The translations under genes and the position numbers were made by a program. From Cristatella mucedo (Eukaryota; Bryozoa; Phylactolaemata; Cristatellidae), in NCBI GenBank assembly GCA_009760855.2, contig WPIO01000046.1:745001-809000 (forward strand): a stretch of 64,000 nt of DNA, given 5' to 3'. This document shows positions 1-10,244 of the stretch, in pieces. The notes under the pieces are model-generated. The model saw only the letters and a list, made by a program, of their open reading frames with translations. It ran no database searches and was not told the DNA's origin. Each line of letters begins with the position of its first letter. Within the stretch, counting starts at the first letter, position 1.

Positions 1-1
1 C

Positions 2-379
2 AAGCGCGACGAAGAGCGGCTGCTCCGACCCCGGCCAGACGCCGGCGGCGGCGCGAGGACGGTCGTCGAGCAGCGCGGCGGCGGCGCGCGCAAGAGAGCG
101 TCCTCGCGCGTCGCGCACGGCGACAAGGTCTCGTTCAGCATCGACAGCTTGCTGCACGTGCCCAAGCCGTCTCGACGGAGCGCTCGAAGCGCCGCGGCGT
201 CTCGAGCTGCGGTTGCGGCCGCGGCCGTTGGCTCTTCGGTTGGGCTGTGGCAGGGCGGCGGCGGCGGTGCCGGCGCTCGCTGCTTGTCGGCAACTTTCCC
301 GTTCGCGCTGAACGCTGCGCCGTCTGCAGACGACTTCGCCTCGCCGCTGGGCCAGTTTAGGTACTGGATGAACTGCTAG
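2..379 (+). CDS. 3' end of a host gene with an eh1-like repressor motif (partial)
   Basis: An open frame enters from the left edge and ends at a TAG at 377-379, giving 125 codons with no upstream limit in the window. It reads as a low-complexity Ala/Gly/Arg/Ser C-terminal tail with one striking motif, FSIDSLL at nt 134-154, followed by HVPKP. This matches the engrailed-homology-1 pattern (F-x-I-x-x-L/I-L). In forkhead and homeobox proteins that motif binds Groucho/TLE corepressors. A basic stretch (ARKRASSR) precedes it. The last residues are QFRYWMNC. I infer the C-terminal part of a transcriptional repressor, perhaps forkhead or homeobox class, but no DNA-binding domain lies in the window, so the family is unproven. 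The strong third-position G/C bias agrees with the other GC-rich coding stretches here. Confidence 0.5.
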   Translation, partial: KRDEERLLRPRPDAGGGARTVVEQRGGGARKRASSRVAHGDKVSFSIDSLLHVPKPSRRSARSAAASRAAVAAAAVGSSVGLWQGGGGGAGARCLSATFPFALNAAPSADDFASPLGQFRYWMNC

Positions 380-1960
380 GGCTCGCGCGGCGAGGCGGCG
401 CGGGGCCGCTCTCGAAATGGCGCGAAAGCATTCCCGACCGAGCGGACAGCGAGTCCCTTTCGACGCACGCCGGCCGAAGGGACGAAGAGGCTTCGGGCTC
501 GCGCGGTCGCCAGCGTCAGGATGCTCACGCCACTCGTCGCCGCCGCACGATTATTCGCCGCTTAGCTGACGGCGAGGGCAGCGAGCCACCGCAACTGTCC
601 TCGGCTGACCCGACGACCTCTTCGGTCGCCGCGTGGCGACGCCCGGCGCTGCTCGGCCGGCTGGGAGTGAGGACGCTCGCGAGCGCTGTCTCCAGCCGCG
701 CCGAAGAGATTACAGCGACTCCAATGATCGCGACGCGTACGCAGCCGATAGACTGAAAGGCGCCGCGCAATGCACGCCAAGACTGTTGTGCATTGCGCCT
801 ACGCCGCCATATGTTCGCAAACTATAGCTCAAGAAACCGACAGCTGCTGCAAACCAAGAGCAGTGCTCGCCAGCATCCAGCCACCAGCGCCATTATTCGG
901 TATTAAGCTAATTCATTTTAATGTTTAGTCGCAGTTAAGTGCGAAAAGCACGCAGAAACAAAGAAGTGAAGTTCACTGGCACGAAAGCTGAGACTTAAAT
1001 GGTGCAAAACCACGGCGATCGAACCGACGAATCGAAACTGTAGCGCGTTCTAGACTTACACTGCATACGAACTGGTGTTTAACTTGCTAATGGTATTACA
1101 AGACATTTCTTCTTGTTAAATGAAGTTGTCGCTAGACTTCGGGGGACTGGTCAAAATAATTGCTTTAGTAAGGTCACATTACTTTGTTATCAGGGGAGGG
1201 GTTTAAAAGTTCGTAGGAAAAAGTACTAGGAACTCATCGACGATTGGAGCGAAGAAAATTAGCAAGCAAACGTACAGTGCCGCTACATAGCAATGCTGTA
1301 TTATCATTGTTGAGCATTTGTTGCCGCAAAACTATTTCACTTCTATCCCCATTGCGAGTGTGTTACCCCTTGTTCCTGGGCCCCTGGGATAAAGATCTCG
1401 CCGAAATCTCGTAGCGGTGGGCGTCGGCAAGCAACCGGTCCGCCAGTTGTTGCAGCATTACTGCTCGTTGGATGAAGCAGCGTGTCCGGCCTGGCCCGGC
1501 TGATTCATTTTTAGACTTTTAGACATTTTTAGTCTTAACATCCCAAATTTATGAGAAAGGAGAGCTGACTAAGTGCTCAGGTCGCGCCGAGTTTTCTTCG
1601 CGTTAATTGTTCTAATTGAAAGTTTGTCCTCGGTTACTAATCGAAAGTTGTCGGACGTTTAACGAGACGCCACGGTTGAGCCAGTGCAGACGCATTCTGC
1701 GGAGCGCGGAGGTGTCGCTTCCGACAGGTGCGCGCCAGCAATGCACTTGGGGACGGGGCGAAGCGGGCGAGGGCAAGGTCAGGTGCGAGGGCAAGGTCGG
1801 TGGCAGTCGCCGCGAAGTCGACGCTAGTCGGTGGCGGGGAGCGTCGCTCAATGCTCGCGGCTGCCGCACGTACTGAGTGGCGCGTATTTTAAATCGGCTG
1901 CACGCGGGGAGTATGCTAGCATTCTCTTACGGGACCGCGAGCAGCCGGATAAAGGAAACC
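380..1960. other. 3' flank of the left-edge gene; GC-rich then AT-richer DNA without a gene
   Basis: The first 420 bases stay GC- and CpG-rich, perhaps 3' UTR. The composition then falls to ordinary non-coding DNA. From about 1680 a second CpG-rich stretch begins. I see no clear AATAAA signal, no splice-flanked exon and no recognisable domain. The open frames here are short and lack similarity I can name. Confidence 0.4.
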
Positions 1961-1964
1961 GACC

Positions 1965-2140
1965 TACGCCGGTCGGGCTTCGCAGGCGTCGCTCGCACTC
2001 TACGACCCATCACCCCGGGTCGCCGGCTCGAGTCCTGCGGCGGGCGATCCTTCATTGCCAACTGCAAGCGGCGGCGGCCGCCGCAGCAGTTACGGCTTTT
2101 CTGCCGCTATACGAACGAGGCTGCTAGATCATCTAAACTC
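1965..2140 (+). mobile_element. SINE1, diverged copy
   Basis: The B-box-like GGCTCGAGTCCTGCGG is followed by CGATCCTTCATTGCC, a CTGCAAGCGG block and CGCTATACGA...GAGGCTGCTAGATCA. The same order of blocks occurs in the better SINE1 copies at 40749 and 32485. The A-box end has decayed. Confidence 0.6.
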
Positions 2141-2582
2141 TATATTTTGCTTTACGCAGGATAGAGGGAGGTCAGCGAGGCATCAAATCGCCAACTCGCT
2201 CGCGGCGGCGGCCAATCGCTGCTAGGGGGAGGGGGCTGACGCGACGGTTGCTGGGACGGCCCTTTTTGGTTAGTTTCAGAGAAAAATTTGCTGCTCTAAA
2301 TCAAAGCCGGCGCGAAGGAAAAGAACAGCTGAGTGAACAACAAAGTTCGATTCGCCGGCACACGCACGACGACGCGCGCAACCACAGTAGCGAGCTTCAG
2401 GAGACGTTTACTCACACACTGGACGCTCGCAGTGGGCCAGCTCTGCGACCGCTCTACGAGGTGTCCCGTCCCAACTGAATTCTGGGTCCGCTCGCTCCGC
2501 GCTTCATTCCGGGAAGCGGCCCGGCCCATCAAAGGCGGACTAAGGAACATCAAAAGCGGGCCAGCACGCAGTAGCCAATGGC

Positions 2583-2745
2583 GGGTCTGCAATCAAACCA
2601 CTTCAGCAGCTTCATTTCCGTAGCATCGGAAGAGAACCTCAGAGAATCTTTCAAACCGCTTCCCGCCTTGCAGCGGGTAATAAACGATTGATGGCCGCAG
2701 GACTCGAACCCACGATCAGCGCCGTGAAATACGAGCAAGTTGCAG
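2583..2745 (-). mobile_element. SINE1, diverged copy
   Basis: Reading the minus strand, GTGGGTTCGAGTCCTGCGG (B box) is followed by CGTTTATTACCCGCTGCAAGG and then GAAGCTGCTGAAGTGG. These match the SINE1 body and end. The 5' A-box region is poorly preserved. Confidence 0.6.
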
Positions 2746-3654
2746 CTATTTAAAACTCACATGTAAGGAGCTGATCAGTTCGAAATAACCACCTATAACG
2801 AAAATTTACCATCTCATTTAAAAAGATGCGCAAAAGACTTCTGCGATTTCTTAATAAAAAATAATATTAAAGCATTTACATAGCGCCCCAAGAGAGCGTA
2901 GGGCCTTTTTCCGGGCACTGTGCACAGCCCGAAGAAGTAAGAATTCAATTAGTTATTTATTTACATGTAGCAATTTCTTGGCCTGCTCGCTAAGAAGCGA
3001 ATGACAGCACTCAAAATTTCTTCAGTTAAAGTTTCGACAGCAATCAAAATCTCAACCTCTACTTTTCTGGCCTCAATCTTTATATGCCGAGATTAGTATG
3101 CCGATATTCGGTGCAAACGGCGGGTTCAAATTGAGCACTCCCAAAGCGTGTTGGCGTCTTATCCCAGCAGCACAGGCAATGGCGGAGCTAGGTGTGGGCA
3201 GGGGGCATTTGCCTCCCCCCTCTGAGGCAGCAACCTGGGCCGCACCAATACCTACGCTCTGGCCGTCATCAAAGACGAAATGACGACCTACTTTTACTCG
3301 ATGGGTAGCTTCCGAGTGCGTATTGAATAGACAAGATGGTTGCGCCTTATAGCATTTCCCTACTTGCAGTTCTTTCCTCTTACATCAATCGTGCAAGTCT
3401 TGTCGCCGCCCCAGCTAAAAATCGTGACTCCGTCTCTGGGAATATGTCTGTTCGAAAAACGCGTTCGCAACTGCCTGTCGGAAGGCGTGCAGTAATTTTT
3501 CGGGTCTCAGTACATATATATGGTCACCTCTTTGATATTTCAGATAGAAATATGCGTATATTAATATCTTATAATTTTTTTGGTTAAAATTAAATGTAAG
3601 AATTTAATATTTTTAATTTGATTTTTAATGGAAGTTAGATTCTTCATTTCATAG
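2746..3654. other. Non-coding DNA, nothing recognised
   Basis: AT-rich sequence with short runs of A and T. The longest open frames are 61-83 codons and carry no recognisable motif. I see no repeat shared with the rest of the window. Confidence 0.4.
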
Positions 3655-4400
3655 CGGATTCTTTTGGCTGTTGAAAGACAGCAGTTCGAGTTCGAGAAAA
3701 ATGAAGTTCGAGACCTCAAGATTGGTTTGTCTAGCACTAGCCATTGATGACTGCGTGTAATCTGGGCGTGCTATTCCAAAACGACTTTTCATTGGATGAA
3801 ACTAGTGCCTCCTCTGTCAAGTCGGCCTTCTTTCAGCTGAGAAACCTTTCCAAAATCATGAGACTACTTAAGTAAGAGTAGTGCAGCCAGACTAGTTCAC
3901 ATTGTTATGACATCGCGTCTAGATAATAATAATAATAATAACACATTTGATGAAGCGCCCTCAGAGAACTCCATCTCTTTCTAGGCGTTTTACAATTGCT
4001 GCAAAGGAAGCACAATAGATTAAGGCGATTCCCTTTATTCAGGACTTCCGGTCTGTGCCCTCAATCGTCTGCAACGGGTGCACGACTGAGCCAAGAGTCT
4101 GGTCTCTCGTCAGCGGGCGTGGTTGCCTCAGCATACCACTTCTGTCTAAAATTCAGAGGCTCCCTATTAAGCATCTAGTCGACTTCATATCGTTATCTTA
4201 ATTGCGCATAGGTCGCTTAACTCACTTGCACCAGCATCTCTATCCGCCCTCCTCGCTCCTCCAGTCACGTGCTCTCGCATCCCCCGTTCCTCGGCTTCCA
4301 GTCACCTCGCCGTTAATACCGCTAAATTGAAATATTTCGCTTATAGAACCTTCAGAACGTATGCACCACGAGTATGGATATCGCTTTAAAAATAAATAAA
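3655..4400 (+). mobile_element. LINE C reverse-transcriptase relic, interrupted by a LINE A tail
   Basis: This stretch runs parallel to 27960-28870. Shared blocks include CCTCAAGATTGGT, TAATCTGGGC, CCAAAACGA..., GCCTCCTCTGTCAAGTC, GCCAGACTAGTTCA and the downstream CCAGTCACGTGCTCTCGC. It corresponds to the C-terminal half of an L2/CR1-like reverse transcriptase. Several stops show it is long dead. A separate element (3922-4012) sits inside it in the opposite direction. Confidence 0.6.
3922..4012 (-). mobile_element. LINE A 3' terminus, extremely 5'-truncated, nested in LINE C
   Basis: On the minus strand TTTGCAGCAATTGTAAAACG leads into the AGAAAGAGA/TTCTCT hairpin, then GGGCGCTTCATCAAATG and (ATT)n. 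Only the last 90 or so bases of LINE A are present. The surrounding LINE C homology resumes on the other side. Confidence 0.7.
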
Positions 4401-4409
4401 TGTATTTTT

Positions 4410-4581
4410 ATTTGTGTAGCACCCCGTATAGCGTCATTTGTATCTTAATATAACTTAACCTTTATTCAGACGCTTCACATATGCCGCGGGGTTTGAGCCC
4501 ACGACCTCGATAATCAAATGCATACACCTTGGCCTTGGTCGGAGCGAGAGCCTTAATCACTGGGCCAAACCAGTGCGGCAT
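4410..4581 (-). mobile_element. SINE2 (tRNA-derived, LINE A-like tail)
   Basis: The minus strand reads CTGGTTTGGCCCAGTGATTA (A-box region), then CTCGCTCCGACCAAGGCCAA, then a B-box-like GTGGGCTCAAACCCCG. A tail follows, GTGAAGCGTCTGAATAAAGG, that is a decayed form of the LINE A hairpin tail. Other copies lie at 16292, 21800-21953 and 56345. Confidence 0.75.
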
Positions 4582-4870
4582 ATAATGCAATGTATCTCCG
4601 TCTATAACTTCACAAAGCCACAAAGACTATGTGGGTGTTACACAGGAGAGTTTTGCATAGCGCACTCACAGCCTAAGCGGCTTTTGGTACGCATTCGGTA
4701 GCCAACAGACTTCGTCTCACGCTACAAAGAGAAAGTGGGAAGCATAGCAGAGTCAGGAGAGTAGTTGAGGTAGTGAGTAGCATGAAAGTAGCAGTTCAGG
4801 ATCGCTGAAAAAGATGTGCCATAGTCGGCAGTTGGAGAGTAGTTGTCGTTGCGTAAGAATTGTGGAAGCA
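4582..4870 (-). mobile_element. LINE B 3' end, 5'-truncated
   Basis: It matches the 3' end of the longer LINE B at 17197-19360. Shared blocks are GTATCTCCGTCT, CATAGCGCACTCACAGCC, TAAGCGGCTTTTGGTACGC and GCATAGCAGAGTCAGGAGAG. The conserved C-terminal coding region is present but broken. The pentamer-type tail abuts SINE2 directly. Confidence 0.8.
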
Positions 4871-5684
4871 TGGCTTCTGCTATGACCTGCAATCAGTTTG
4901 CATAAGTAAAAGACGCATTCATTCAGCTTGGCTTTCACCGCTTTACTGTGAGCTTGTTGGTTTTGCTCCTATGCACTTCGTTTATCTTTGCGTGCTTGCC
5001 ACGTTAATGATTCATTCTATGTTACTGACTAAGCAGGCATCCTATCGGCTGATGGCCTTGTGCGCTCTCTTTTCTGCTTGTTCAGGCTGGTAAAACCAAG
5101 GCACTTTTGTGCATTGCCTTAGCTACCTGTAAATCAGTCGATGTATTGACTTCTCTTAGGGTGCTAGACTAACTGCTTACGGGTATTACCATCATTATTA
5201 CTATCCGGCGATACTGCACACCTAATTGGCCTCGCTTTAGTGGCTGGTATTTTCCGGTCACATCGAGCAGTGGGGAGTGCAATTGCTCCACACTATTGGC
5301 ATGCATTCCGGGCTGTCAACGAATGGATACGTTAGAAAGAGCTCGCCTTAGAAAAGATGCCAGATAACACATAATGCATGCGGTTAAGAATGCACCGCAG
5401 ACGTTATGAAACTAGATTATGTTTGCTAGAAACTCTGCGCTCGTAGCTCGTGTCTGGTCTCAGTGCAGACGTTTGACAAATACAGGTGCAGCTGGCCGCC
5501 GAAGCGCGCGGCACAGCGAGTCGCAGATTTTCTGCCTCGATGGGCGCGCAGGTACTCCGACGGTAGCCGAGCAAGGCAGCAATAAAGAGCGCCCCCTAAC
5601 GCCTACTCTAATAACCGCATCTATTTTATGGCTAAAGAGAGGCACGTGGTTGCAGTAAATTAGAGGTCCGCTGGTCAAACTGTC
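4871..5684. other. Non-coding DNA, nothing recognised
   Basis: Mixed composition with short open frames only. Nothing here matches the repeat families of the window or a protein family I know. Confidence 0.4.
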
Positions 5685-5835
5685 AAACAGTTCTCATATA
5701 GCGATAGAAGAGCCGTCTTTCACCTCAGATTGCAGTGGACAATAAGTGATTGCCTACTGCAGGGCTCAAACCCACGACCCGGGTTGGAAGTGCCAATATC
5801 TTACGTTTGTACTAAGACCCAAGGGCACCAGCCAT
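5685..5835 (-). mobile_element. SINE1, old copy
   Basis: The minus strand shows GGTCGTGGGTTTGAGCCCTG (B box) followed by TAGGCAATCACTTATTGTCC and CGGCTCTTCTATCGCTATAT, which is the SINE1 order. The A-box region retains GCCCTTGGGTCTTAG. Confidence 0.6.
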
Positions 5836-5984
5836 AGCGTGTAGCTTACTAGTTCAAGAAAAAAGTGCAACTCATTCACCATCTCTAGAACTTGCTTTCG
5901 TGCGCCGTCTAAATGCAGATTACGACATAGCCGGTAGAAATCTTACCATCGACGTTCGCAGATTTTAATTATAATGATAACAAA

Positions 5985-6145
5985 AGATTTGCGTTGTGCC
6001 CTCAGATAACTTAATCTCTTTTTAAGCACTTTACATATATTGTAAAGAAAGCATGACCAAATGATTAGCGGTAACATTCACTATGTCAAAAAGCATAACA
6101 TGGTTTGAGACGACATACACAGTAGTTCCGGGTCTATTTTTCTTC
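5985..6145 (-). mobile_element. LINE A 3' end, old copy
   Basis: The minus strand has the AAAGAGATTAAGTTATCTGA hairpin core, GGGCACAA and upstream 3'-UTR blocks such as CATGTTATGCTTTTTGACAT, matching other LINE A copies. Confidence 0.55.
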
Positions 6146-7029
6146 CCGTGTCCAGGAGCTCGCACGCCGCGCCACGTTTTAGTTTCTTCGTACCTTACCG
6201 CTCGTTCTTCATACCAAGCTGGTCGGCTACAGGCAAAATCAGTGGCTCCTTTAAGCGATTCTCGCAAAGCGCTCGCCGCCGCAGCCGTCGCACTCCTGTC
6301 CGACGGAGCGCCGTCGTGGCAGTCGCTTCAGCGCTCCGCCTGCACGCATTAGGCATAAGAAATAAACTCGCGTATAACGTGCTCCAGCGAAGCTGACGCA
6401 TACGTCCTAAACGATTCACGGACCAAAGTTTTAGCGTCTCTCCATCGTCATGGCATCGTCGGAGCGAGAGCAGTAAGATTTCCACGTAGGCGGAGCTGGT
6501 CCAGAAATTAATAAAAAGTCGTAGTCCGCAGATTAATGTTTATTCGAAACAAACTTGGCGATTGATCATCTAGTGAAATTAAGCCATTATTACTTTCGTC
6601 GTTGGTGATGGTCATGGGGCCTAGGAATAGGGGTAGTGGCCCGGACGCTGCCCTACTGTAGGAGAGGGGGAGTAAATGCCCTCCCCTTACTGTCTGGCTT
6701 TGCCACAGTATGCAAGTAGTATCTATTTGATTCATTCAGTAGCTACGTCTTGTATTTTTTAATGTGACCATGGAAAAGGCAGTCTTCGAGAGGTCATGGA
6801 AATTCTTTAAGGCAACGCAATCCTGCGTAATTCGGGAACTATTCTTCTTTAGCCATCGAAAGACGATACGGCAGAACCTATCTGAATGAGTCTATTCGAC
6901 CGGCTGCATACGCAGAGTCTCTGACGGAGGAACTCCTTTGTGCATAGGACGGGGTACGTTCCAGCATCTGTGCGCGTTGCAATGCATCTAGAGGCGTCGC
7001 CTAATGAGTGCTGGCTGAAGAATTTGTAA
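6146..7029. other. Non-coding DNA, nothing recognised
   Basis: A locally GC-rich patch (about 6230-6360) precedes an AATAAA near 6360, on the plus strand. I cannot assign an exon or element. The rest is ordinary low-complexity non-coding DNA. Confidence 0.35.
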
Positions 7030-8880
7030 GGTTTAGAGGTTAGCAGTGGAGGCAGTCTTCCTAATGAATTAAGCTTTCATAATTTAGGCAGCTGCCAAAT
7101 ACGGCACCTAAATTCCGAGCACGCACTGACATTTGCACAACAGCAATACCTATTAGACGAGCAAAGCCTTCTAGTCCTGCCACACGCTTGGGGGTGTCCT
7201 ATGAGCAGCAGTTCCGTTTTAACAGTCGATTATTGTAAGTAAATTTGCCGACATCCAGGATCGAATGTCGGCAAGGCAAGCATTCAGTTAATCACTTGCT
7301 GCAGCAGCAGATTCCGACGGTTTAAATTACAAATATAGCTGAATTTTGTCAGCAAAAAAGTGACAGCCTTGTCGATGGGCCTGAATCGCTTTTCCCAGAG
7401 GTTGAGTATAAATGAAGAACAGCGGAGAACCTAGGATGGACCCTTTTGGGACTCCACGGGTGACTCATCTGGTCGACGAGACTCGACCCCCACATGACAC
7501 GGGTTGAACACTTAAGGAAGGTCACATGTTCAATCACTTTAGTTGGACGGGATTTTACGGAGGCACGAATGTATAGCATTCTTTCAGTGAAGAAGGCTGA
7601 TAACTGGTCAGCCAAAGATTTAATATCTGGGGAGTGCGATTTCTCAGAATTGGCAAGCAAATTGTTCACGCCTTATAAATAATGGCTATTATCACCAGCT
7701 CGAACTTCGATTTCAATCCGTTTGCAGTCATATCCTCATAGCAGTCTTTTGAATCTATTCCCTCGATTTAACCCGATAACAAGCTACCGATGGTGGCAGT
7801 AGTCTATCGCCCACTGGGCACCAAGTCATCCTTTATCTCAGATTTCTCTGTTCTCATTTCGATTCTGCGTTCAAGAAATCGATCTTTCCTCATTATGGGT
7901 AATTTCAAAATTCATTTTGATTACTTATCTGACGTCTTCAGCACTGAATTTCTAAAATCATCTCAGGGTCAGACTAGCAGGACTTCAGTTTTTGAAATAA
8001 AATGAAGCCCTGGGCCTAAGCTTCCGAGTGTTCCGAAGAAATTCTTAGAAGTGGGCTGGATCGTCGTCAGATCCACACTTATTAAAGCGGCGTTCAAGCC
8101 TGCGCTTAACATGGCGCATCTTTTTGAGTTTTTTGTTAAACTGAAATGAATCTGAAACTCTGTGCTCGGACTGAATGCACGGGAGTGTGCTCGTCAAAAG
8201 TATTCTAAAGTTTCATGTTCACTGCATCACTGAGGGCATCGAGGTAAATCTACATCAAAAAGACCTGCCTCGCAGATATATTTCAAACAAATTTTTGTTC
8301 GTTGCGTCGCTGGACAAACTCAGCGTTATCCTGCACGTACAACGGAACAGGAACAGTAACCTTGAACCAGTAAGCTTTTTTTGAGATATGGTCAGCGGAC
8401 ATGGACCACAAGGTCAGTGGGGTGACATCCTTTGTGATACGAGACCCAGGATACGGCCACCAATAGGAGGTTACGATTAACGTGCTGAACCTTTGACCGA
8501 CGTTCTCCAGGCAGTCGAGAAACGGGCGGATCTGGCTGCTTCTAGGGTGACTTCAACGTGCTTTGAAGTCTCCTGCAATCCATAACGGCCTGTCAAATAC
8601 AAGTATTTTAGTGAGGAACTCCGAAAGCTCTTCCGTAAACAAGATTAGACAGCCCAAAGAGGTCAGTAGATCAAAACTGTAAGGGGCGTGGTCTTTGATG
8701 GGGACCAGATAGCATCTGATTCAAATGATGGCTCTCGCGAAAAACTGCAGGTCTTAAAGTCAAACGATTCGCGAGCAGCAATAGCAACAACAGCTGCCCA
8801 CTACTACTCAAACCGCGTGGACTGAAAGAATGAGAATCCGCTGAGTTGATCTCAGATAAACAGCCGCCAGATTGGGCGGC
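7030..8880 (-). mobile_element. LINE B copy with endonuclease and reverse-transcriptase parts, interrupted
   Basis: The stretch aligns with the LINE B copy at 17197-19360. Examples are GGCAGTCTTCCTAATGAA, CACGCTTGGGGGTGTCCTAT, GACATCCAGGATCGAAT and GGTTGAGTATAAATG. It continues further 5' than that copy, into an APE endonuclease-like segment at about 8390-8600. On the minus strand that segment contains a decayed GDF[N/K]-type core. There are many stops and an internal deletion near 7500. A piece of another LINE (7681-7963) is inserted in the opposite orientation. The 3' end beyond 7030 is missing. Confidence 0.75.
7681..7963 (+). mobile_element. LINE A-type endonuclease fragment inserted in LINE B
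   Basis: The plus strand encodes VVYRPLGTKSSFISDFSVL and then MGNFKIHFDYLSDVFSTEF. This is the APE endonuclease core (usual form GDFNIHFD) also found at 44245-45165. LINE B homology on the minus strand stops at the left border and resumes at the right border, so this is an inserted segment. It has neither a 3' UTR nor a tail, so it did not arrive by ordinary 3'-end-primed insertion. Confidence 0.65.
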
Positions 8881-9399
8881 GTCATCCACGTCTCGGTCGG
8901 CAGAAATGTAACTAACTAGCAGCTTCTGCTAGACAGCCTAATCGCGGATAAGTAACTGTTTGGTTTTTAGTAGGCGGGTTTTTAAGCAGCTGCCCGATGC
9001 CTGCGGGTGGCCGACTAGAATTGGAGTTGGGACGCAGCGAGTATTCTTAGCATTTTCCGGCCGACTGCGGCTGTAGATTCAGCTAGAGGCTGAATTTACT
9101 GGCGGTTTAATGCTCTCGAGCGAGGTATTAACTGCGTGATCCTGATTAAGTGCCTTGCACGCCAGGTGGCATGTATCGGTAGGTATCGACTAACGGCGAC
9201 ATCGCACCTCATGCTAAGCAGGTCCTGCTTTGAGTGGTATATACGACAACAGCTCGTGGACGATGTAGCGAAGATATCAACGGCATACCCAAAGGTATTA
9301 CGAAGAAGTCAGGTAAAGGTCCACCCCACGCTTGGAGTCGCCTGAGGCCGCTTTCTAGCGCGGGGAGGAAACAAACAAACGGTACACGCGAGTAAACAG
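8881..9399. other. Non-coding DNA, nothing recognised
   Basis: No recognised exon or repeat. A 69-codon frame at 9136-9345 has no motif I know. Confidence 0.35.
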
Positions 9400-9745
9400 T
9401 GTATATGCGCCTGTTCTCCTACTGGATGATTTTAACATTCATTTTCCTAACCCACCTGACCCCTATTGCAGAAATTTCGTACATTTGTGATTGAGTTTCT
9501 CGTTTAGCTTATGTGTAGGGCTCCACTAAAAACAAGGGTCACACACTCGAAATAATATTCTTACGAGATTATTTGCTGTAAACTCCGATTATTACCGCAT
9601 TCCGCTCATTTGACCACGTGCGGATCTCTCGCGGGCATTCGTCACAGATTATGGTTCACCTCGATATAAAAAAAGCATCTGTGAATCTAGAAGTCCTGAG
9701 ATCCTTGACATTGATGCAGCCCGCAAAAACCTTCCTCGCCCCTTG
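9400..9745 (+). mobile_element. LINE A-type endonuclease relic
   Basis: CTACTGGATGATTTTAACAT encodes a LLDDFNIHF core that parallels the MGDFNIHFDN core at about 44655. Downstream the blocks CACACACTCGAAATAAT, CTGTGAATCTAGAAGTCC and CTTGACATTGATGCAG match 44760-44950. The copy is degraded. Confidence 0.6.
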
Positions 9746-10244
9746 TGTTCAATCTTCCGTCCGACCTGCGCATCACCTGCGGGATGCGCCAACCGGACGC
9801 TAGTCGTTGTTCCGGATGTGTTTCCTTCGCTGACCAATCACGTTGGGTCCACGTTCTCACTCGGCTGGCCTATCGGTTACTGAACGCAGACGTTGAACCA
9901 ATTCTAGGAATTAAAAAACGCAAGCTTGAAAAATGCTACCGGTTTAATTCAATTAGGCAAATGAGTTCAAGTCGATAACAATAATTTTTGAATCTGTCAG
10001 CAAAGTACTTAAGATTTAGAATCCCATCTATCGCACCCTGCGCTTTGCCAGCCGCTTTTCACGTTTCGCGCGCTTCGAGCGAATTTTTTGCCCGCGCGAA
10101 ATAATAGATTCAATAGCGAGCACATGTATTCTCTTGAAAAATAACACAACGTGCTTTCCTGCTTTTAATGTTGACGTGCAGCCATAAAATAAAAAAATGT
10201 ACCGCTATGTTTCAGGTGTCAACGAACTAACTATAAAATTCTAA
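9746..10244. other. Non-coding DNA, nothing recognised
   Basis: Non-coding DNA between two LINE remnants. A 77-codon frame at 9745-9978 has no recognisable domain. Confidence 0.35.
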
